Shown: positions 25,521-35,732, numbered from the stretch's first letter. The stretch is DNA of 37,277 nt from an uncultured Lewinella sp. (GCA_913056515.1 CAJXMP010000008.1:1-37277), one strand, 5' to 3'. Translations and numbers: made by a program. The notes: a model not told the origin generated them from the sequence alone.

Positions 25521-26519
25521 ATGGCGGAGCAGAATTTTATAGATTACGTTAAAATCCATTGTAAGTCTGGTGCCGGTGGTGCGGGCTCTATGCATTTCCA
25601 TAGGGAGAAATACATCGCACGAGGCGGACCTGATGGTGGTAATGGAGGAGATGGAGGTCATGTCATTTTAAGGGGGAATAGGAATGTTTGGACCTTACTT
25701 GCCTTAAAGTACCGTAAACACATTGTAGCTGGAAGTGGGGCTAATGGCGCAGGAGCACTGAAGACTGGGAAGAAAGGAGAGTCCATTATTCTAGAAGTTC
25801 CCCTAGGTACTATTGCAAAAGATTTTGAGACTGGTCAAGTGGAGTTTGAAATTACAGAGGATGGGGAAGAAAAAATCTTACTTCCTGGAGGTCGAGGAGG
25901 TCTTGGGAATGCGCACTTTAAAACCGCTACTAATCAAACGCCTAGATACGCACAGCCTGGAGAAGATGGTGAAGAGTCTTGGAAGGTTTTAGAGCTCAAG
26001 ATGTTGGCCGATGTAGGGCTAGTAGGTTTTCCAAATGCTGGAAAATCAACTCTATTGGCAGCTATGACCGCTGCAAAACCCAAAATTGCGAATTATGCCT
26101 TTACTACCCTAGTACCAAATCTAGGGATGGTGAAGTATAGGGATACTCGTTCATTTGTAATGGCAGATATACCGGGGATTATAGAAGATGCGCATAAAGG
26201 TAAAGGACTAGGACACAGATTTCTGAGGCATATTGAACGCAATGCTACCCTTTTATTTATGATCTCTTGCGAATCGGAAAACATAAAAGCAGAATATGAG
26301 ATTCTGTTAAAAGAGTTGGCTCAGTTCAATGAAGAACTCATACATAAGCCTAGAGTGCTTGCTATTACCAAGGCCGATCTTATTGATGAGGAACTCAAAG
26401 AATGGATTTCGGCAGAATTACCTGTGGATCTCCCTCATATTTTTATTTCGTCTGTTACCAATTATAATGTCCAGGAGTTGAAGGATATGCTTTGGAATGT
26501 AATGTCAAAAAATAGATAA
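25521..26519 (+). CDS. obgE: GTPase Obg/CgtA
   Basis: This 332-residue GTPase has the glycine-rich Obg fold in the first about 158 residues ([33 protein letters not shown]), then the G domain: G1 GFPNAGKST near 170, G2 [13 protein letters not shown]3 [17 protein letters not shown]4 ITKADL and G5 ISSVTNYN. It assists late assembly of the 50S ribosomal subunit and stringent response signalling. The C-terminal OCT domain of some Gram-positive Obgs is absent, as usual here. It lies 30 nt after adk and 2 nt before the next gene. Confidence 0.97.
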   Translation: MAEQNFIDYVKIHCKSGAGGAGSMHFHREKYIARGGPDGGNGGDGGHVILRGNRNVWTLLALKYRKHIVAGSGANGAGALKTGKKGESIILEVPLGTIAKDFETGQVEFEITEDGEEKILLPGGRGGLGNAHFKTATNQTPRYAQPGEDGEESWKVLELKMLADVGLVGFPNAGKSTLLAAMTAAKPKIANYAFTTLVPNLGMVKYRDTRSFVMADIPGIIEDAHKGKGLGHRFLRHIERNATLLFMISCESENIKAEYEILLKELAQFNEELIHKPRVLAITKADLIDEELKEWISAELPVDLPHIFISSVTNYNVQELKDMLWNVMSKNR

Positions 26520-26521
26520 TC

Positions 26522-27535
26522 ATGGATTTAGTCAGCATCAAGTTCGCAGAAATACTCGCAACTTTTTGTGATGAGTCCATTGATTCGATTACACCACTTG
26601 AGCAATCTGGTTCTAGTCGAACCTATTATAGAATACATACCTCTTCGGCTTCATATATTGGGACACAGGGTCTGGATGTTTCTGAGAATTTAGCTTTTAT
26701 TTATTTTTCAAAACATTTTTCATCCTCAGGTATTCGTGTACCTCAAGTTTTAGGTCAAAGTGCCGATAACCGATTCTATATACAAGAAGACCTAGGTGAT
26801 CAATCGCTGTATCAGTTACTACTTTCAGGGACTTTCGCTCATTCCAATCAACTATATCAATACTATCAGGAAGCCATTGATTTATTGGTTGAAGTGCACA
26901 CGAAAGGCAGTCAACACATCAATTTCAGTCAATGTTATCCTACTGCTGAATTTAATCAACGCGCCATTGCTTGGGATTTGGATTATTTTAAATATTATTT
27001 TCTCAAGCTAAATGATATCGTTTTTGATGAGTATGCATTATATGGTGAGTTTGATGTTTTAACTCAAGCTGCTGCTGCAATTGAACGACCGAGTTTTATG
27101 GTTAGAGATTTTCAATCTAGGAATATCATGTTGGCAGGAGATAAGCTTGCATTTATAGACTTCCAGGGTGGACGGAAGGGACCATTGCAATACGATTTGG
27201 TTTCTTTGTTGTGGCAAGCTAAGGCCAATTTACCTATGGATTGGAAGGAGTCCTTAAAAGATTATTACTTTAATCAAATACGGTTGTTTTACCAGCAAGA
27301 TAAAGCTGATTTTGAGAAAGGCTATTGGTTGTTTATTTTGATTAGAACGATGCAGGTTTTAGGGGCTTATGGATTAAGAGGGATTGTACAACGAAAGGAA
27401 CATTTCTTACAAAGTATCCCTTTTGCTTTGGAAAATCTGAGATACCTCTTAGAAGAGCAATATGATCAGTTACCAGATATTCCTAGTATTCGTCAAGTAT
27501 TTTTGAATTATTATAAACAATATCAACATGTCTAA
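26522..27535 (+). CDS. APH-family phosphotransferase, AmgK-like sugar kinase
   Basis: The protein (337 residues) belongs to the aminoglycoside phosphotransferase/choline kinase fold. The catalytic loop VRDFQSRNIML carries D196 and N201, and the Mg-binding D213 is in LAFIDFQGG. The continuation RKGPLQYDLVSLLWQAKANL is typical of AmgK-type kinases, which phosphorylate MurNAc or GlcNAc at C1 in peptidoglycan recycling. The N-terminal lobe has a nucleotide-binding pattern (SGSSRTYYRIHTSSA). Antibiotic resistance is not indicated. It is 2 nt after obg and overlaps the RapZ-like gene by 8 nt, so it is translationally coupled. The usual partner MurU nucleotidyltransferase is not in the window. The sugar specificity is an inference. 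Confidence 0.85.
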   Translation: MDLVSIKFAEILATFCDESIDSITPLEQSGSSRTYYRIHTSSASYIGTQGLDVSENLAFIYFSKHFSSSGIRVPQVLGQSADNRFYIQEDLGDQSLYQLLLSGTFAHSNQLYQYYQEAIDLLVEVHTKGSQHINFSQCYPTAEFNQRAIAWDLDYFKYYFLKLNDIVFDEYALYGEFDVLTQAAAAIERPSFMVRDFQSRNIMLAGDKLAFIDFQGGRKGPLQYDLVSLLWQAKANLPMDWKESLKDYYFNQIRLFYQQDKADFEKGYWLFILIRTMQVLGAYGLRGIVQRKEHFLQSIPFALENLRYLLEEQYDQLPDIPSIRQVFLNYYKQYQHV

Positions 27536-27938
27536 ACTGCATATTTATATCTATTCTTTTTCGTATCGCAATGGATTTCCTGTAGATGATCATGGGCATG
27601 GTGGTGGTTTTGTATTTGATTGCAGAGGGATTCATAATCCTGGCCGTTTTGAACCGTATAAAAAATTGACAGGAAGAGATCAGGCTGTGAAAGATTTTTT
27701 GGTAGAAGAGTCCAAGATTGAGGAATTCTTAGATGAGGTGTTTCCAGTTGTGGAGAGATCTGTAAAAAAATATATAGATCGTGGATTTGATGCGCTTTCT
27801 GTTTATTTTGGTTGTACTGGTGGACAACATCGTTCGGTATATTCTGCAGATGCATTAGGGAGTTATCTAAGTGATAACTATGATGTTGAAGTAGATGTGC
27901 ACCATATAGAGCAGGAAAAAAAGAACTGGATAAATTAA
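27528..27938 (+). CDS. Stand-alone RapZ C-terminal-like domain protein
   Basis: The 136 residues correspond only to the C-terminal half of RapZ (E. coli RapZ is 284). Visible are IYSFSYRNGFPVDDHGHGGG with FDCRGIHNPGR, then the phosphate-binding-like loop VYFGCTGGQHRSVYSADALG and a DVHHIEQEKK end. In E. coli this half binds GlmZ/GlmY small RNAs and glucosamine-6-phosphate. The N-terminal ATPase half is missing here without trace. The start overlaps the sugar kinase gene by 8 nt (ATGTCTAA), indicating coupling, and ElaA follows after 6 nt. The context suggests an amino-sugar or cell-wall link, not a proven role. Confidence 0.87.
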   Translation: MSKLHIYIYSFSYRNGFPVDDHGHGGGFVFDCRGIHNPGRFEPYKKLTGRDQAVKDFLVEESKIEEFLDEVFPVVERSVKKYIDRGFDALSVYFGCTGGQHRSVYSADALGSYLSDNYDVEVDVHHIEQEKKNWIN

Positions 27939-27944
27939 GTTGAG

Positions 27945-28391
27945 ATGCGTTTTCACATTTGTACATTTCAAGAACTTCAATTGGAAGAATTATATGCTTT
28001 CATGGCCCTACGCCAAGAAGTGTTTGTAGTTGAACAAGACTGTCCTTATTTAGATGCAGATGGGAAGGATCAACTTGGATGGCATGTTATGTTATTTGAT
28101 GAAAAAGGCCAATTAGGCGCATACACTAGACTTTTACCTCCAGGGGTGTCTTATGAAAAGTACAGTTCTATCGGTCGAGTAGTAAGTAGTGAACATGTAA
28201 GAGGTAAAGGGTATGGTAAAGCAGTGATGGAACGCAGTATTCAAGCCATCAAAGAATTATTCCCTGAAGCGGCCATAAAGATTTCCGCACAAACTTATCT
28301 ACTTAAATTTTACAATGATTTAGGCTTCCAAGAGGTAGGAGAAGAATATTTAGAAGATGATATTCCGCACATAGGAATGATCAGGGAATAA
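27945..28391 (+). CDS. elaA: GNAT family N-acetyltransferase, ElaA-like
   Basis: The 148 residues align by eye along their length with ElaA: ALRQEVFVVEQDCPYLDADG, LGAYTRLLPPG, IGRVVSSEHVRGKGYGKAVM (acetyl-CoA-binding motif A), LLKFYNDLGFQEVGEEYLED and DDIPHIGMIRE at the C-terminus. The GNAT substrate of ElaA is not known. It is the last gene of the adk operon, and a hairpin terminator spans its stop codon. Confidence 0.9.
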   Translation: MRFHICTFQELQLEELYAFMALRQEVFVVEQDCPYLDADGKDQLGWHVMLFDEKGQLGAYTRLLPPGVSYEKYSSIGRVVSSEHVRGKGYGKAVMERSIQAIKELFPEAAIKISAQTYLLKFYNDLGFQEVGEEYLEDDIPHIGMIRE

Positions 28392-28412
28392 GTCTATCCC
28401 CTGATCTATTTA
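28380..28412. terminator. Bidirectional terminator shared by elaA and the phosphohexomutase gene
   Basis: The inverted repeat gatcaggg/ccctgatc (inner arms aata-tatc) begins inside the last codons of elaA and its stop. The convergent minus-strand gene ends 5 nt beyond. There is no long T-run, so efficiency is uncertain. Confidence 0.6.
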
Positions 28413-28416
28413 TCTA

Positions 28417-29820
28417 TTAGTTCAAGAGACTTGTATGTGTAGCATCAAGAATTCGTCTAACCTCTTCATGTGTTGATCCTTGAGCATATACTCTAAGTAC
28501 AGGTTCCGTTCCTGATGGTCTAATCATAACCCATTTTCCTTCATCCAGTATAAATCGGTAACCATCAATATCTTGGGTGCCAATAATTGGATATGAACCA
28601 ATGGAGGTGATAGAACCTGCTTTACATTTTTCAATGATTTCTTGCTTTTTACTTTCTGCTAAGTGCAAATCATCTCTATCATATTCAAATGGTCCAACTA
28701 TAGCATAGATTTCTTCTAATAATTCGGTTAATGACTTTCCTGTTTTAGCCATGAACTCTAGAATAAGTAAACCCATCCATATACCATCTCTTTCAGGTAT
28801 ATGCCCTTTCACAGCTAGTCCACCTGATTCTTCTCCACCAACTAATAAGTCCGTATGAGTCATGATCTCTGCAATATATTTGAAGCCAATTTTGGTCACT
28901 TCAAAATCTAAATCATAATGTTCGGCTAGGGTTTTCATCTTATCGGTAACGGAGAAGGTTACAACTACTTTACCATCTTCTTTTTTGTATTCTTTCATAT
29001 ACTTGAGCAGCAGCAAAAGTAGTCTATGACTATCTACAAAATTTCCATTTTCATCATACATGCCAATTCGATCTGCATCACCATCATTAGCCAGTCCTGC
29101 ATGAATAGATGGATCGTTTTTAATGGTATTGGATAGCTCTGTTAAGTTTCTGTGTATAGGTTCAGGGGCCTGTCCATTGAAGGAAGGATTTACTTCACAA
29201 TGTAAGAATACTGAATCAGGTAGTAATCTTTTTACAGCAGATTGCCCTGCACCATACATCGCATCATAAGCTAATTTGATTCCTGCGTTTCTAATCAAAT
29301 CCATGTCAAAGTTTGCCTCCACATGGTCAATATACATTTGCTCTAGATCCATATACTCTAGTAGACCTTCAGCTTGTGCCTGTTCAACGGACATCACTGG
29401 AGTACTAGCTGTATCTGGAATCAATGCTTCTACTTCTGCAATTTGTGCGGGAATCATGGGACCACCTAAGCTGGATTTTAATTTATATCCGTTGTAATCT
29501 GGTGGATTATGGCTAGCTGTGATAACCACACCAAGCGTAGAGTTTGTTTTAAGGGTCGCCAATGAAACCATAGGAGTAGAGGCAAAGCGATCGGAAAGGA
29601 TCGATTTGATGCCTTTTGATGCTAATACACCAGCAGTTGTCTCTGCAAACATTTTACCTGCGAATCTGCAATCATAACCTATCACGGCAGAGTTACCTCC
29701 ATTTTTTAGGATCCAATCTGCTGTAGCTTCTGAAACTCTTCTTACATTTTCTACGGTGTAATCTTTTGCTATAATGGCTCTCCAGCCATCTGTACCAAAT
29801 TTGATTTTATTCATAAACAT
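28417..29820 (-). CDS. Phosphoglucomutase/phosphomannomutase family protein
   Basis: The 467 residues form the four-domain alpha-D-phosphohexomutase. The phosphoserine is S103 in VITASHNPPDYNGYKLK; the Mg-binding loop is D246, D248, D250 (NDGDADRIGM); the sugar loop is GEESGG at 329-334 followed by HIPERDGI; the phosphate-binding loop is RPSGTEPVLRVYA near the C-terminus. The enzyme interconverts 1- and 6-phosphates of glucose, mannose or amino sugars. The GEESGG loop fits Glc/Man mutases. Either Met at 29820 or the third codon (29814, MNKIKFGTDGWRAI) may be the start, and the latter fits family members better. It converges with elaA. Confidence 0.93.
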   Translation of the reverse strand: MFMNKIKFGTDGWRAIIAKDYTVENVRRVSEATADWILKNGGNSAVIGYDCRFAGKMFAETTAGVLASKGIKSILSDRFASTPMVSLATLKTNSTLGVVITASHNPPDYNGYKLKSSLGGPMIPAQIAEVEALIPDTASTPVMSVEQAQAEGLLEYMDLEQMYIDHVEANFDMDLIRNAGIKLAYDAMYGAGQSAVKRLLPDSVFLHCEVNPSFNGQAPEPIHRNLTELSNTIKNDPSIHAGLANDGDADRIGMYDENGNFVDSHRLLLLLLKYMKEYKKEDGKVVVTFSVTDKMKTLAEHYDLDFEVTKIGFKYIAEIMTHTDLLVGGEESGGLAVKGHIPERDGIWMGLLILEFMAKTGKSLTELLEEIYAIVGPFEYDRDDLHLAESKKQEIIEKCKAGSITSIGSYPIIGTQDIDGYRFILDEGKWVMIRPSGTEPVLRVYAQGSTHEEVRRILDATHTSLLN

Positions 29821-29966
29821 AATTTTGCTTGGGATTGTGGGTTATCCTCGCGTGCTTTTGTATTTTGCTTTCAAGTTTGCAAAGCAAAAATATAAATACT
29901 TTGGTCAAAGTCTTAGGAAATTGAGTATAGTTCCTTGGGTTCCACGATTAAATTACGGTAAAGTAC

Positions 29967-30614
29967 ATGAGAGATACCTACAGGCATAAGGGCATGAGGC
30001 GAAAGCTAGTTGAAGAACTGCGCGAAAAAGGAATACGAGATGAGCGAATTCTACAAGCATTTATGCAATTACCTAGGCATTATTTTTTAGATGATGCTTT
30101 TGATGAATGGGCCTATCAAGACAAACCTTTTCCAATAGGTAACGAGCAGACGATTTCTCAACCGTACACCGTTGCTTTTCAAACAGCTCTATTAAATGTT
30201 GAACCTGGTCAGAAGATACTGGAAATAGGAACTGGTTCCGGTTTTCAAGCGGCCATATTAGCACTATTGGGTGCCAATGTAAACACTATTGAGCGGCACC
30301 AAGAGTTGTCAGAGAAAGCAGAGTTGCTGTTGGGTAAGATAGGTATAAAGCGTGTGCGATGTTTTTTTGGGGATGGATATGTTGGTCTACCCAATTTGGC
30401 TCCTTTTGATCGTATCTTATTGACATGTGGTGCCAGCGAAATTCCAGAGGCCTTGTGTAAGCAATTGAAAATAGGTGGGCAGATGGTCGTTCCTGTTGGG
30501 GATAAAGTACAATCCATGTATCGTATTACGAGAACTAGCCCTCAAAGTTTTGAGCGGGAGCAGTTTGGCGATTTTCGTTTTGTTCCCTTTTTAAAAGGAA
30601 AAGCAGGGCAATAA
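29967..30614 (+). CDS. pcm: Protein-L-isoaspartate O-methyltransferase
   Basis: PCM methylates isoaspartyl residues to repair damaged proteins. The 215 residues have VEELREKGIRDERILQAFMQ, the hallmark NEQTISQPYTVAFQTALL, the SAM-binding motif I LEIGTGSGFQAAIL near residue 81, and post-motifs TCGASEIPEAL and GGQMVVPVGDK. A later Met (residue 10) could be the start, but the 29967 start is in line with Bacteroidota homologues as far as I can tell. The short upstream gap faces the phosphohexomutase gene. The stop lies within a hairpin shared with the convergent lipoprotein gene. Confidence 0.95.
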   Translation: MRDTYRHKGMRRKLVEELREKGIRDERILQAFMQLPRHYFLDDAFDEWAYQDKPFPIGNEQTISQPYTVAFQTALLNVEPGQKILEIGTGSGFQAAILALLGANVNTIERHQELSEKAELLLGKIGIKRVRCFFGDGYVGLPNLAPFDRILLTCGASEIPEALCKQLKIGGQMVVPVGDKVQSMYRITRTSPQSFEREQFGDFRFVPFLKGKAGQ

Positions 30615-30625
30615 CCCTGCTTCTA
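30599..30625. terminator. Bidirectional terminator between pcm and the lipoprotein gene
   Basis: The perfect stem agcaggg/ccctgct (loop caataa) lies over the pcm stop codon and 5 nt short of the convergent stop at 30630. A-rich and T-rich flanks suit either direction. Confidence 0.7.
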
Positions 30626-30629
30626 TATG

Positions 30630-31169
30630 CTAATCATTCACTGTTCTACCTTTGGCCCTTTTGGTATTATAATTGGTTATGTCTGTTTTCTTGATGTCAA
30701 TCATTAATCCGGATAACATCCGATTAGCATTGACAAAATATTTAGTGCTACCGTAGGTAACCTTTCCTTTTCGTCTATCCCACTCTGAGGCTAACAGAAT
30801 GTATCGCCCATTGGCTTTTGGATTAGGGCCAAAGATTAAGAATTTTGAATCGTCTGTCGCATCAAAGGAAACGGCTATTTGATTTTTGGACGGTTGAAAG
30901 AGCATAACCCCTTTTGTACCTTTTTGAATAACAATCTCTTTGATGTTTCGTCCTGATTCAACATTGACCTCACCATTTTCAATGTTGGAGCGTTTGCCAG
31001 TTTGAATCTGGCGTAAGACTATATCTTCGCTAGCATAAAACTGAATTTTCTTGAGGTCATTTTCATTCCAATTATATTGCTCAACCATATCTTGTGTAAA
31101 CATCTGGTAAGAGTGGCAAGAGCTTAGGCTAAGCATTAGAACCAACAATAACAAACTTAATCTATACAT
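30630..31169 (-). CDS. Conserved lipoprotein of unknown function
   Basis: The 179 residues start with a lipoprotein signal ending at C18 (LMLSLSSCHSY). The mature part includes YNWNENDLKKIQFYASEDIV, several short beta-type stretches (VVIQKGTKGVMLFQP-like region near residue 88), SFDATDDSKFLIFGPNPKAN and GKVTYGSTKYFVNANRM. I do not recognise an assigned family; similar lipoproteins are found in other Bacteroidota. Its neighbour tadA is upstream on the same strand after 81 nt, so they may be cotranscribed. Confidence 0.75.
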   Translation of the reverse strand: MYRLSLLLLVLMLSLSSCHSYQMFTQDMVEQYNWNENDLKKIQFYASEDIVLRQIQTGKRSNIENGEVNVESGRNIKEIVIQKGTKGVMLFQPSKNQIAVSFDATDDSKFLIFGPNPKANGRYILLASEWDRRKGKVTYGSTKYFVNANRMLSGLMIDIKKTDITNYNTKRAKGRTVND

Positions 31170-31250
31170 AGGGCTTTTTATTTTAAATATAGGCTTGGGG
31201 CGATTATCATGCCTTTTCTTAAAACTATTTAACTAGGGTTTTAAATAATT

Positions 31251-31688
31251 TTAACGCCTTTTAGCAAAAAAGGACTTTAATAGTGTGCTGCAAGAAGCGT
31301 CTAAAATACCCGGAACAACTTGAGTTTTAGGATGTAATAGACTTTCATTAAAGCGCATACAGCCTCTTTTTTCGTCATAGGCACCAAAGACGATTCGCCC
31401 AATTTGTGACCAATAAAGTGCTCCAGCGCACATCACACAGGGCTCTAAAGTAACATACAAGGTGCATTCATTTAAATACTTGCTATTAAGTGCATGGGAA
31501 GCTGCTGTAATGGCTAAGAGTTCTGCATGTGCAGACACGTCCTTCAATTGCTCTGTTTGATTGTGGGCCTTAGCTAGAATCTGGTGATTAGATACAATGA
31601 GAGCACCTACAGGAATTTCACCTGCATCATGTGCTTTTTGAGCTTCTTTAAGCGCCAGCTTCATGTAATATTCATCATTTAGAATCAT
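31251..31688 (-). CDS. tadA: tRNA-specific adenosine deaminase TadA
   Basis: TadA converts A34 to inosine in tRNA-Arg(ACG). The 145 residues contain the zinc and catalytic residues H54 and E56 (VSAHAELLAI) and C84, C87 (EPCVMCAGALYWSQI), with the following RIVFGAYDEKRGCM. The protein is of normal length for the tadA/nucleoside deaminase subfamily, although guanine deaminase relatives share this motif. tRNA-Arg is not in the window. It faces away from guaB. Confidence 0.92.
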   Translation of the reverse strand: MILNDEYYMKLALKEAQKAHDAGEIPVGALIVSNHQILAKAHNQTEQLKDVSAHAELLAITAASHALNSKYLNECTLYVTLEPCVMCAGALYWSQIGRIVFGAYDEKRGCMRFNESLLHPKTQVVPGILDASCSTLLKSFFAKRR

Positions 31689-31774
31689 TCCTTAATTGCT
31701 TTAATGGTCACTTGACTTCATTTTTGTGAAAAAAAATCTGCTTCGGGTAAAATTTCAAATTAAATTAATAATAG

Positions 31775-33283
<1,509 letters not shown>

Positions 33284-33294
33284 ATCAGTGCTAT

Positions 33295-33732
33295 ATGCTT
33301 CGAGTTGACCATCAAGGTAAGATTTCAGCTGGGGAATTTGTTTTATTATACGATGGGATTTGTGTCTTATGCGAATCTTACATGCTCTTTTTGATGAAAA
33401 GAGATAAAAAGAAACAAGTTCGATTCGCTGCGTTACAATCTAACTTTGGACAGATGATTAAGGAGCAGTTGGAAGCGCAAGGAGCACAAGACTTAGATTC
33501 AGTTTTGTTAATTGATTCTAATGGGCAAGTATGGGTGAAGTCGGATGTAGCTTTACGAGTGAGTAAAACTATGTCTGGCCTCTGGCCTATGAGTCAAATA
33601 CTTTTGATTTTACCTAGAGGATTTCGTAATTCCATTTATGACTGGGTGGCGAGAAATAGGTATAAGTGGTTCGGGCAAAAAGAAGTCTGTGAAATTCCTT
33701 CGGCGGCAGATCGCATTCGTTTTCTAGAATAA
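33295..33732 (+). CDS. DCC-family (DUF393) thiol-disulfide protein
   Basis: The 145 residues have the DCC signature: LLYDGICVLCESYMLFLMKR with C23 and C26 and the preceding aspartate D20, then FAALQSNFGQMI. The fold is thioredoxin-like. The CxxC suggests redox activity, and partners are unknown. It lies 11 nt after guaB and 67 nt before asnS. The protein has no membrane anchor. Confidence 0.9.
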   Translation: MLRVDHQGKISAGEFVLLYDGICVLCESYMLFLMKRDKKKQVRFAALQSNFGQMIKEQLEAQGAQDLDSVLLIDSNGQVWVKSDVALRVSKTMSGLWPMSQILLILPRGFRNSIYDWVARNRYKWFGQKEVCEIPSAADRIRFLE

Positions 33733-33799
33733 TCAGAATAATTTCAAAATATTGGTATTTTCGCGTTAATCATTTAATGCACATCCAAAATTATTTGTA

Positions 33800-35233
33800 A
33801 TGGCAAAGCATACAGATATTGCAAGAGTCCTGGCAGAGCAAAAGACAGGCGAAAAAATAGAGGTTAAAGGTTGGGTAAGGGCTTTTAGAGCCAATCGATT
33901 CATTGCACTTAATGATGGAAGTGGTGCCAATAATCTTCAGGTCGTTGTAGATTTTGAGCAATTTGATGAAAGTGTTATTAAGGGCATTTCATTCCATTCT
34001 TGTATTGCAGTCTCTGGAACTTTAGTAGAATCTCAGGGAAGTGGTCAGGCCGTTGAATTACAAGCTGATACTATTGAAATTTTGGGTGGTAATGATTTAG
34101 AAAAATATCCATTGCAGCCGAAGCGCCAGACTATGGAGTTCTTAAGAGAAAATGCGCACTTCAGAATGCGTACGAATACCTTTAGCTCTGTTTTCAGATT
34201 GAGACACGCCCTAGCATTTGCAGTGCATAGCTTCTTTAATGAGGAAGGGTTTTATTATATGCATACTCCAATCATTACTGGATCCGATGCGGAGGGTGCT
34301 GGTGAGATGTTTCAAGTAACGACACTAGATGTAAAAGATTCACCTAAGACGGATGAGGGACAAGTAGATTATAGTCAAGATTTTTTCGGAAAGGCGACTA
34401 ACTTGACTGTATCTGGTCAGCTACAAGCTGAGATTGGTGCACTAGCTATGGGTAAAGTCTATACCTTTGGACCTACTTTTCGAGCAGAGAATTCAAATAC
34501 TTCTAGGCACTTAGCTGAGTTTTGGATGATTGAACCAGAGGTGGCATTCGCTGATCTGAAAGATAATATGGATTTAGCAGAGGCATTTGTGAAGTATTTA
34601 ATCAATTATGTATTGGACAAATACATGGATGATTTGAATATTCTAGATGCTAGAATACAGCAAGAAGAAAAGAATATGAAAGCGGAGCTTAGAAGGCCAA
34701 TGGGTCTTATAGAAACCCTTCGCTTTGTGGTAGATAATGAATTTGCACGAATTACTTACACGGAAGCTATAAATCTGCTTCGTTCTTCTAAGCCTTACAA
34801 AAAAGGTAGATTCGAATACGATGTAGAGTGGGGAGTAGATTTGCAGGCTGAGCATGAACGTTGGTTAGTGGAAAAGAAATTCCAAAAACCAGTGATTGTG
34901 ACAGATTATCCAAAGGACATTAAAGCATTCTATATGCGAATGAATGATGATGGAAAGACTGTAGCTGCCATGGATATTCTATTCCCAGGCATTGGGGAGG
35001 TAGTTGGTGGATCGCAGCGTGAAGAACGTTTAAATGTTCTAATGGATCGTATGACAGAGATGGATGTGCACCATGATGAGTTAGATTGGTATTTAGATTT
35101 AAGAAGATTTGGCGGAAATAAGCATGCTGGATTTGGACTTGGTTTTGAGAGAATCGTTCAATTTATCACCGGGATGACAAATATCCGCGATGTAATTGCC
35201 TTTCCTAGGACACCTGGCAGTGCTGAATTCTAA
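33800..35233 (+). CDS. asnS: Asparaginyl-tRNA synthetase
   Basis: AsnS charges tRNA-Asn. The 477 residues have an N-terminal OB-fold anticodon-binding domain (VKGWVRAFRANRFIALNDGS) and the class II catalytic core: motif 1 region FNEEGFYYMHTPIITGSDAE, motif 2 TFRAENSNTSRHLAEFWMIE, and motif 3 GFGLGFERIVQFITGM. The specificity loop GEMFQVTT fits AsnRS. A bidirectional terminator follows at 35251. It is the last typical Bacteroidota gene before the repeat region. Confidence 0.97.
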   Translation: MAKHTDIARVLAEQKTGEKIEVKGWVRAFRANRFIALNDGSGANNLQVVVDFEQFDESVIKGISFHSCIAVSGTLVESQGSGQAVELQADTIEILGGNDLEKYPLQPKRQTMEFLRENAHFRMRTNTFSSVFRLRHALAFAVHSFFNEEGFYYMHTPIITGSDAEGAGEMFQVTTLDVKDSPKTDEGQVDYSQDFFGKATNLTVSGQLQAEIGALAMGKVYTFGPTFRAENSNTSRHLAEFWMIEPEVAFADLKDNMDLAEAFVKYLINYVLDKYMDDLNILDARIQQEEKNMKAELRRPMGLIETLRFVVDNEFARITYTEAINLLRSSKPYKKGRFEYDVEWGVDLQAEHERWLVEKKFQKPVIVTDYPKDIKAFYMRMNDDGKTVAAMDILFPGIGEVVGGSQREERLNVLMDRMTEMDVHHDELDWYLDLRRFGGNKHAGFGLGFERIVQFITGMTNIRDVIAFPRTPGSAEF

Positions 35234-35250
35234 GGGTATGTATATCTGAT

Positions 35251-35286
35251 AAAAAAGGGCTAACGGATTCCGTTAGCCCTTTTTTT
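35251..35286 (+). terminator. Terminator after asnS
   Basis: A 10-bp GC-rich stem (gggctaacgg/ccgttagccc) has A6 on the left and T7 on the right, so it works in both directions. It lies 18 nt beyond the asnS stop. Confidence 0.92.
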
Positions 35287-35306
35287 GTAGTAATAGCAAT
35301 AAAAAA

Positions 35307-35325
35307 GGCCAACTCTAGGTTGGCC
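35307..35325 (-). terminator. Hairpin 1, minus-strand terminator-like
   Basis: The stem ggccaac/gttggcc with loop tctag is followed on the minus strand by six T (A6 at 35301-35306). There is no T-run on the plus side. An outer match of aatagca (35292-35298) and tgctatt (35331-35337) could extend it. Confidence 0.6.
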
Positions 35326-35345
35326 TCAAATGCTATTAAACAAAT

Positions 35346-35362
35346 TATAATCTCATGAAAAA
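35346..35362 (+). repeat. 17-bp motif copy 1
   Basis: tataatctcatgaaaaa, identical to copies at 35469 and 35765. Copy 1 and copy 2 share 24 bases including seven more on the left. The hairpin at 35307-35325 lies 20 nt upstream. Confidence 0.85.
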
Positions 35363-35431
35363 TGTTTCGTATATATAACTCAATTTCTTGAGTTTTAGTT
35401 TCTTAGTGCTTTTTTTAAGAGTTGTTAAAAA

Positions 35432-35454
35432 AGTCGCACCACTAAGGTGCGACT
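35432..35454 (-). terminator. Hairpin 2, minus-strand terminator-like
   Basis: The stem agtcgcacc/ggtgcgact with loop actaa is followed on the minus strand by a run of T (A-run at 35427-35432). No plus-strand T-run. Confidence 0.6.
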
Positions 35455-35468
35455 AGCTATCAACAAAT

Positions 35469-35485
35469 TATAATCTCATGAAAAA
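35469..35485 (+). repeat. 17-bp motif copy 2
   Basis: tataatctcatgaaaaa, 123 nt after copy 1. Hairpin 2 ends 14 nt before it. Confidence 0.85.
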
Positions 35486-35709
35486 AACTATATTCTTTAC
35501 TTGCAACTTTGGAATGGACTCCTCCATCATTTTGAAGGAGCATTCCACAAAATCTACTGTCGGTTTTTGAGTCACGTACCTCATCCAGAATTAGATCTTT
35601 GTGGTTTTGGGACGAAAAAATTGTAAGTGCTAATTTATTTTTCTCATAGAACCCAAGTTCCATAAGTAGACTTAAGCAAGTGTGTATTTCAAATTTTAAC
35701 CGCTAGAAT

Positions 35710-35732
35710 GAGGTCGGAATAAATCCGACCTC
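35710..35732. repeat. Hairpin 3, perfect inverted repeat
   Basis: The stem gaggtcgga/tccgacctc (9 bp, loop ataaa) has no adjacent T-run on either strand, unlike hairpins 1 and 2. It lies 32 nt before motif copy 3. Confidence 0.7.

Noticed and set aside
26522-27535. Antibiotic (aminoglycoside) resistance gene
   Set aside because: The APH fold is shared with many sugar kinases. The catalytic loop and the neighbours fit an AmgK-like metabolic kinase.
27532-27966. 144-residue minus-strand frame opposite the RapZ-like gene
   Set aside because: It is antisense to a gene with clear RapZ motifs and tight coupling to its neighbours.
29774-29989. 71-residue plus-strand frame before pcm
   Set aside because: It overlaps the start of the phosphohexomutase gene and of pcm, and its composition looks like intergenic sequence with a hydrophobic stretch by chance.
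35460-35663. 67-residue minus-strand frame in the repeat region
   Set aside because: It has no recognisable motif or promoter, and its end overlaps repeat copy 2. It is left as part of the uncertain region; a small protein cannot be ruled out.
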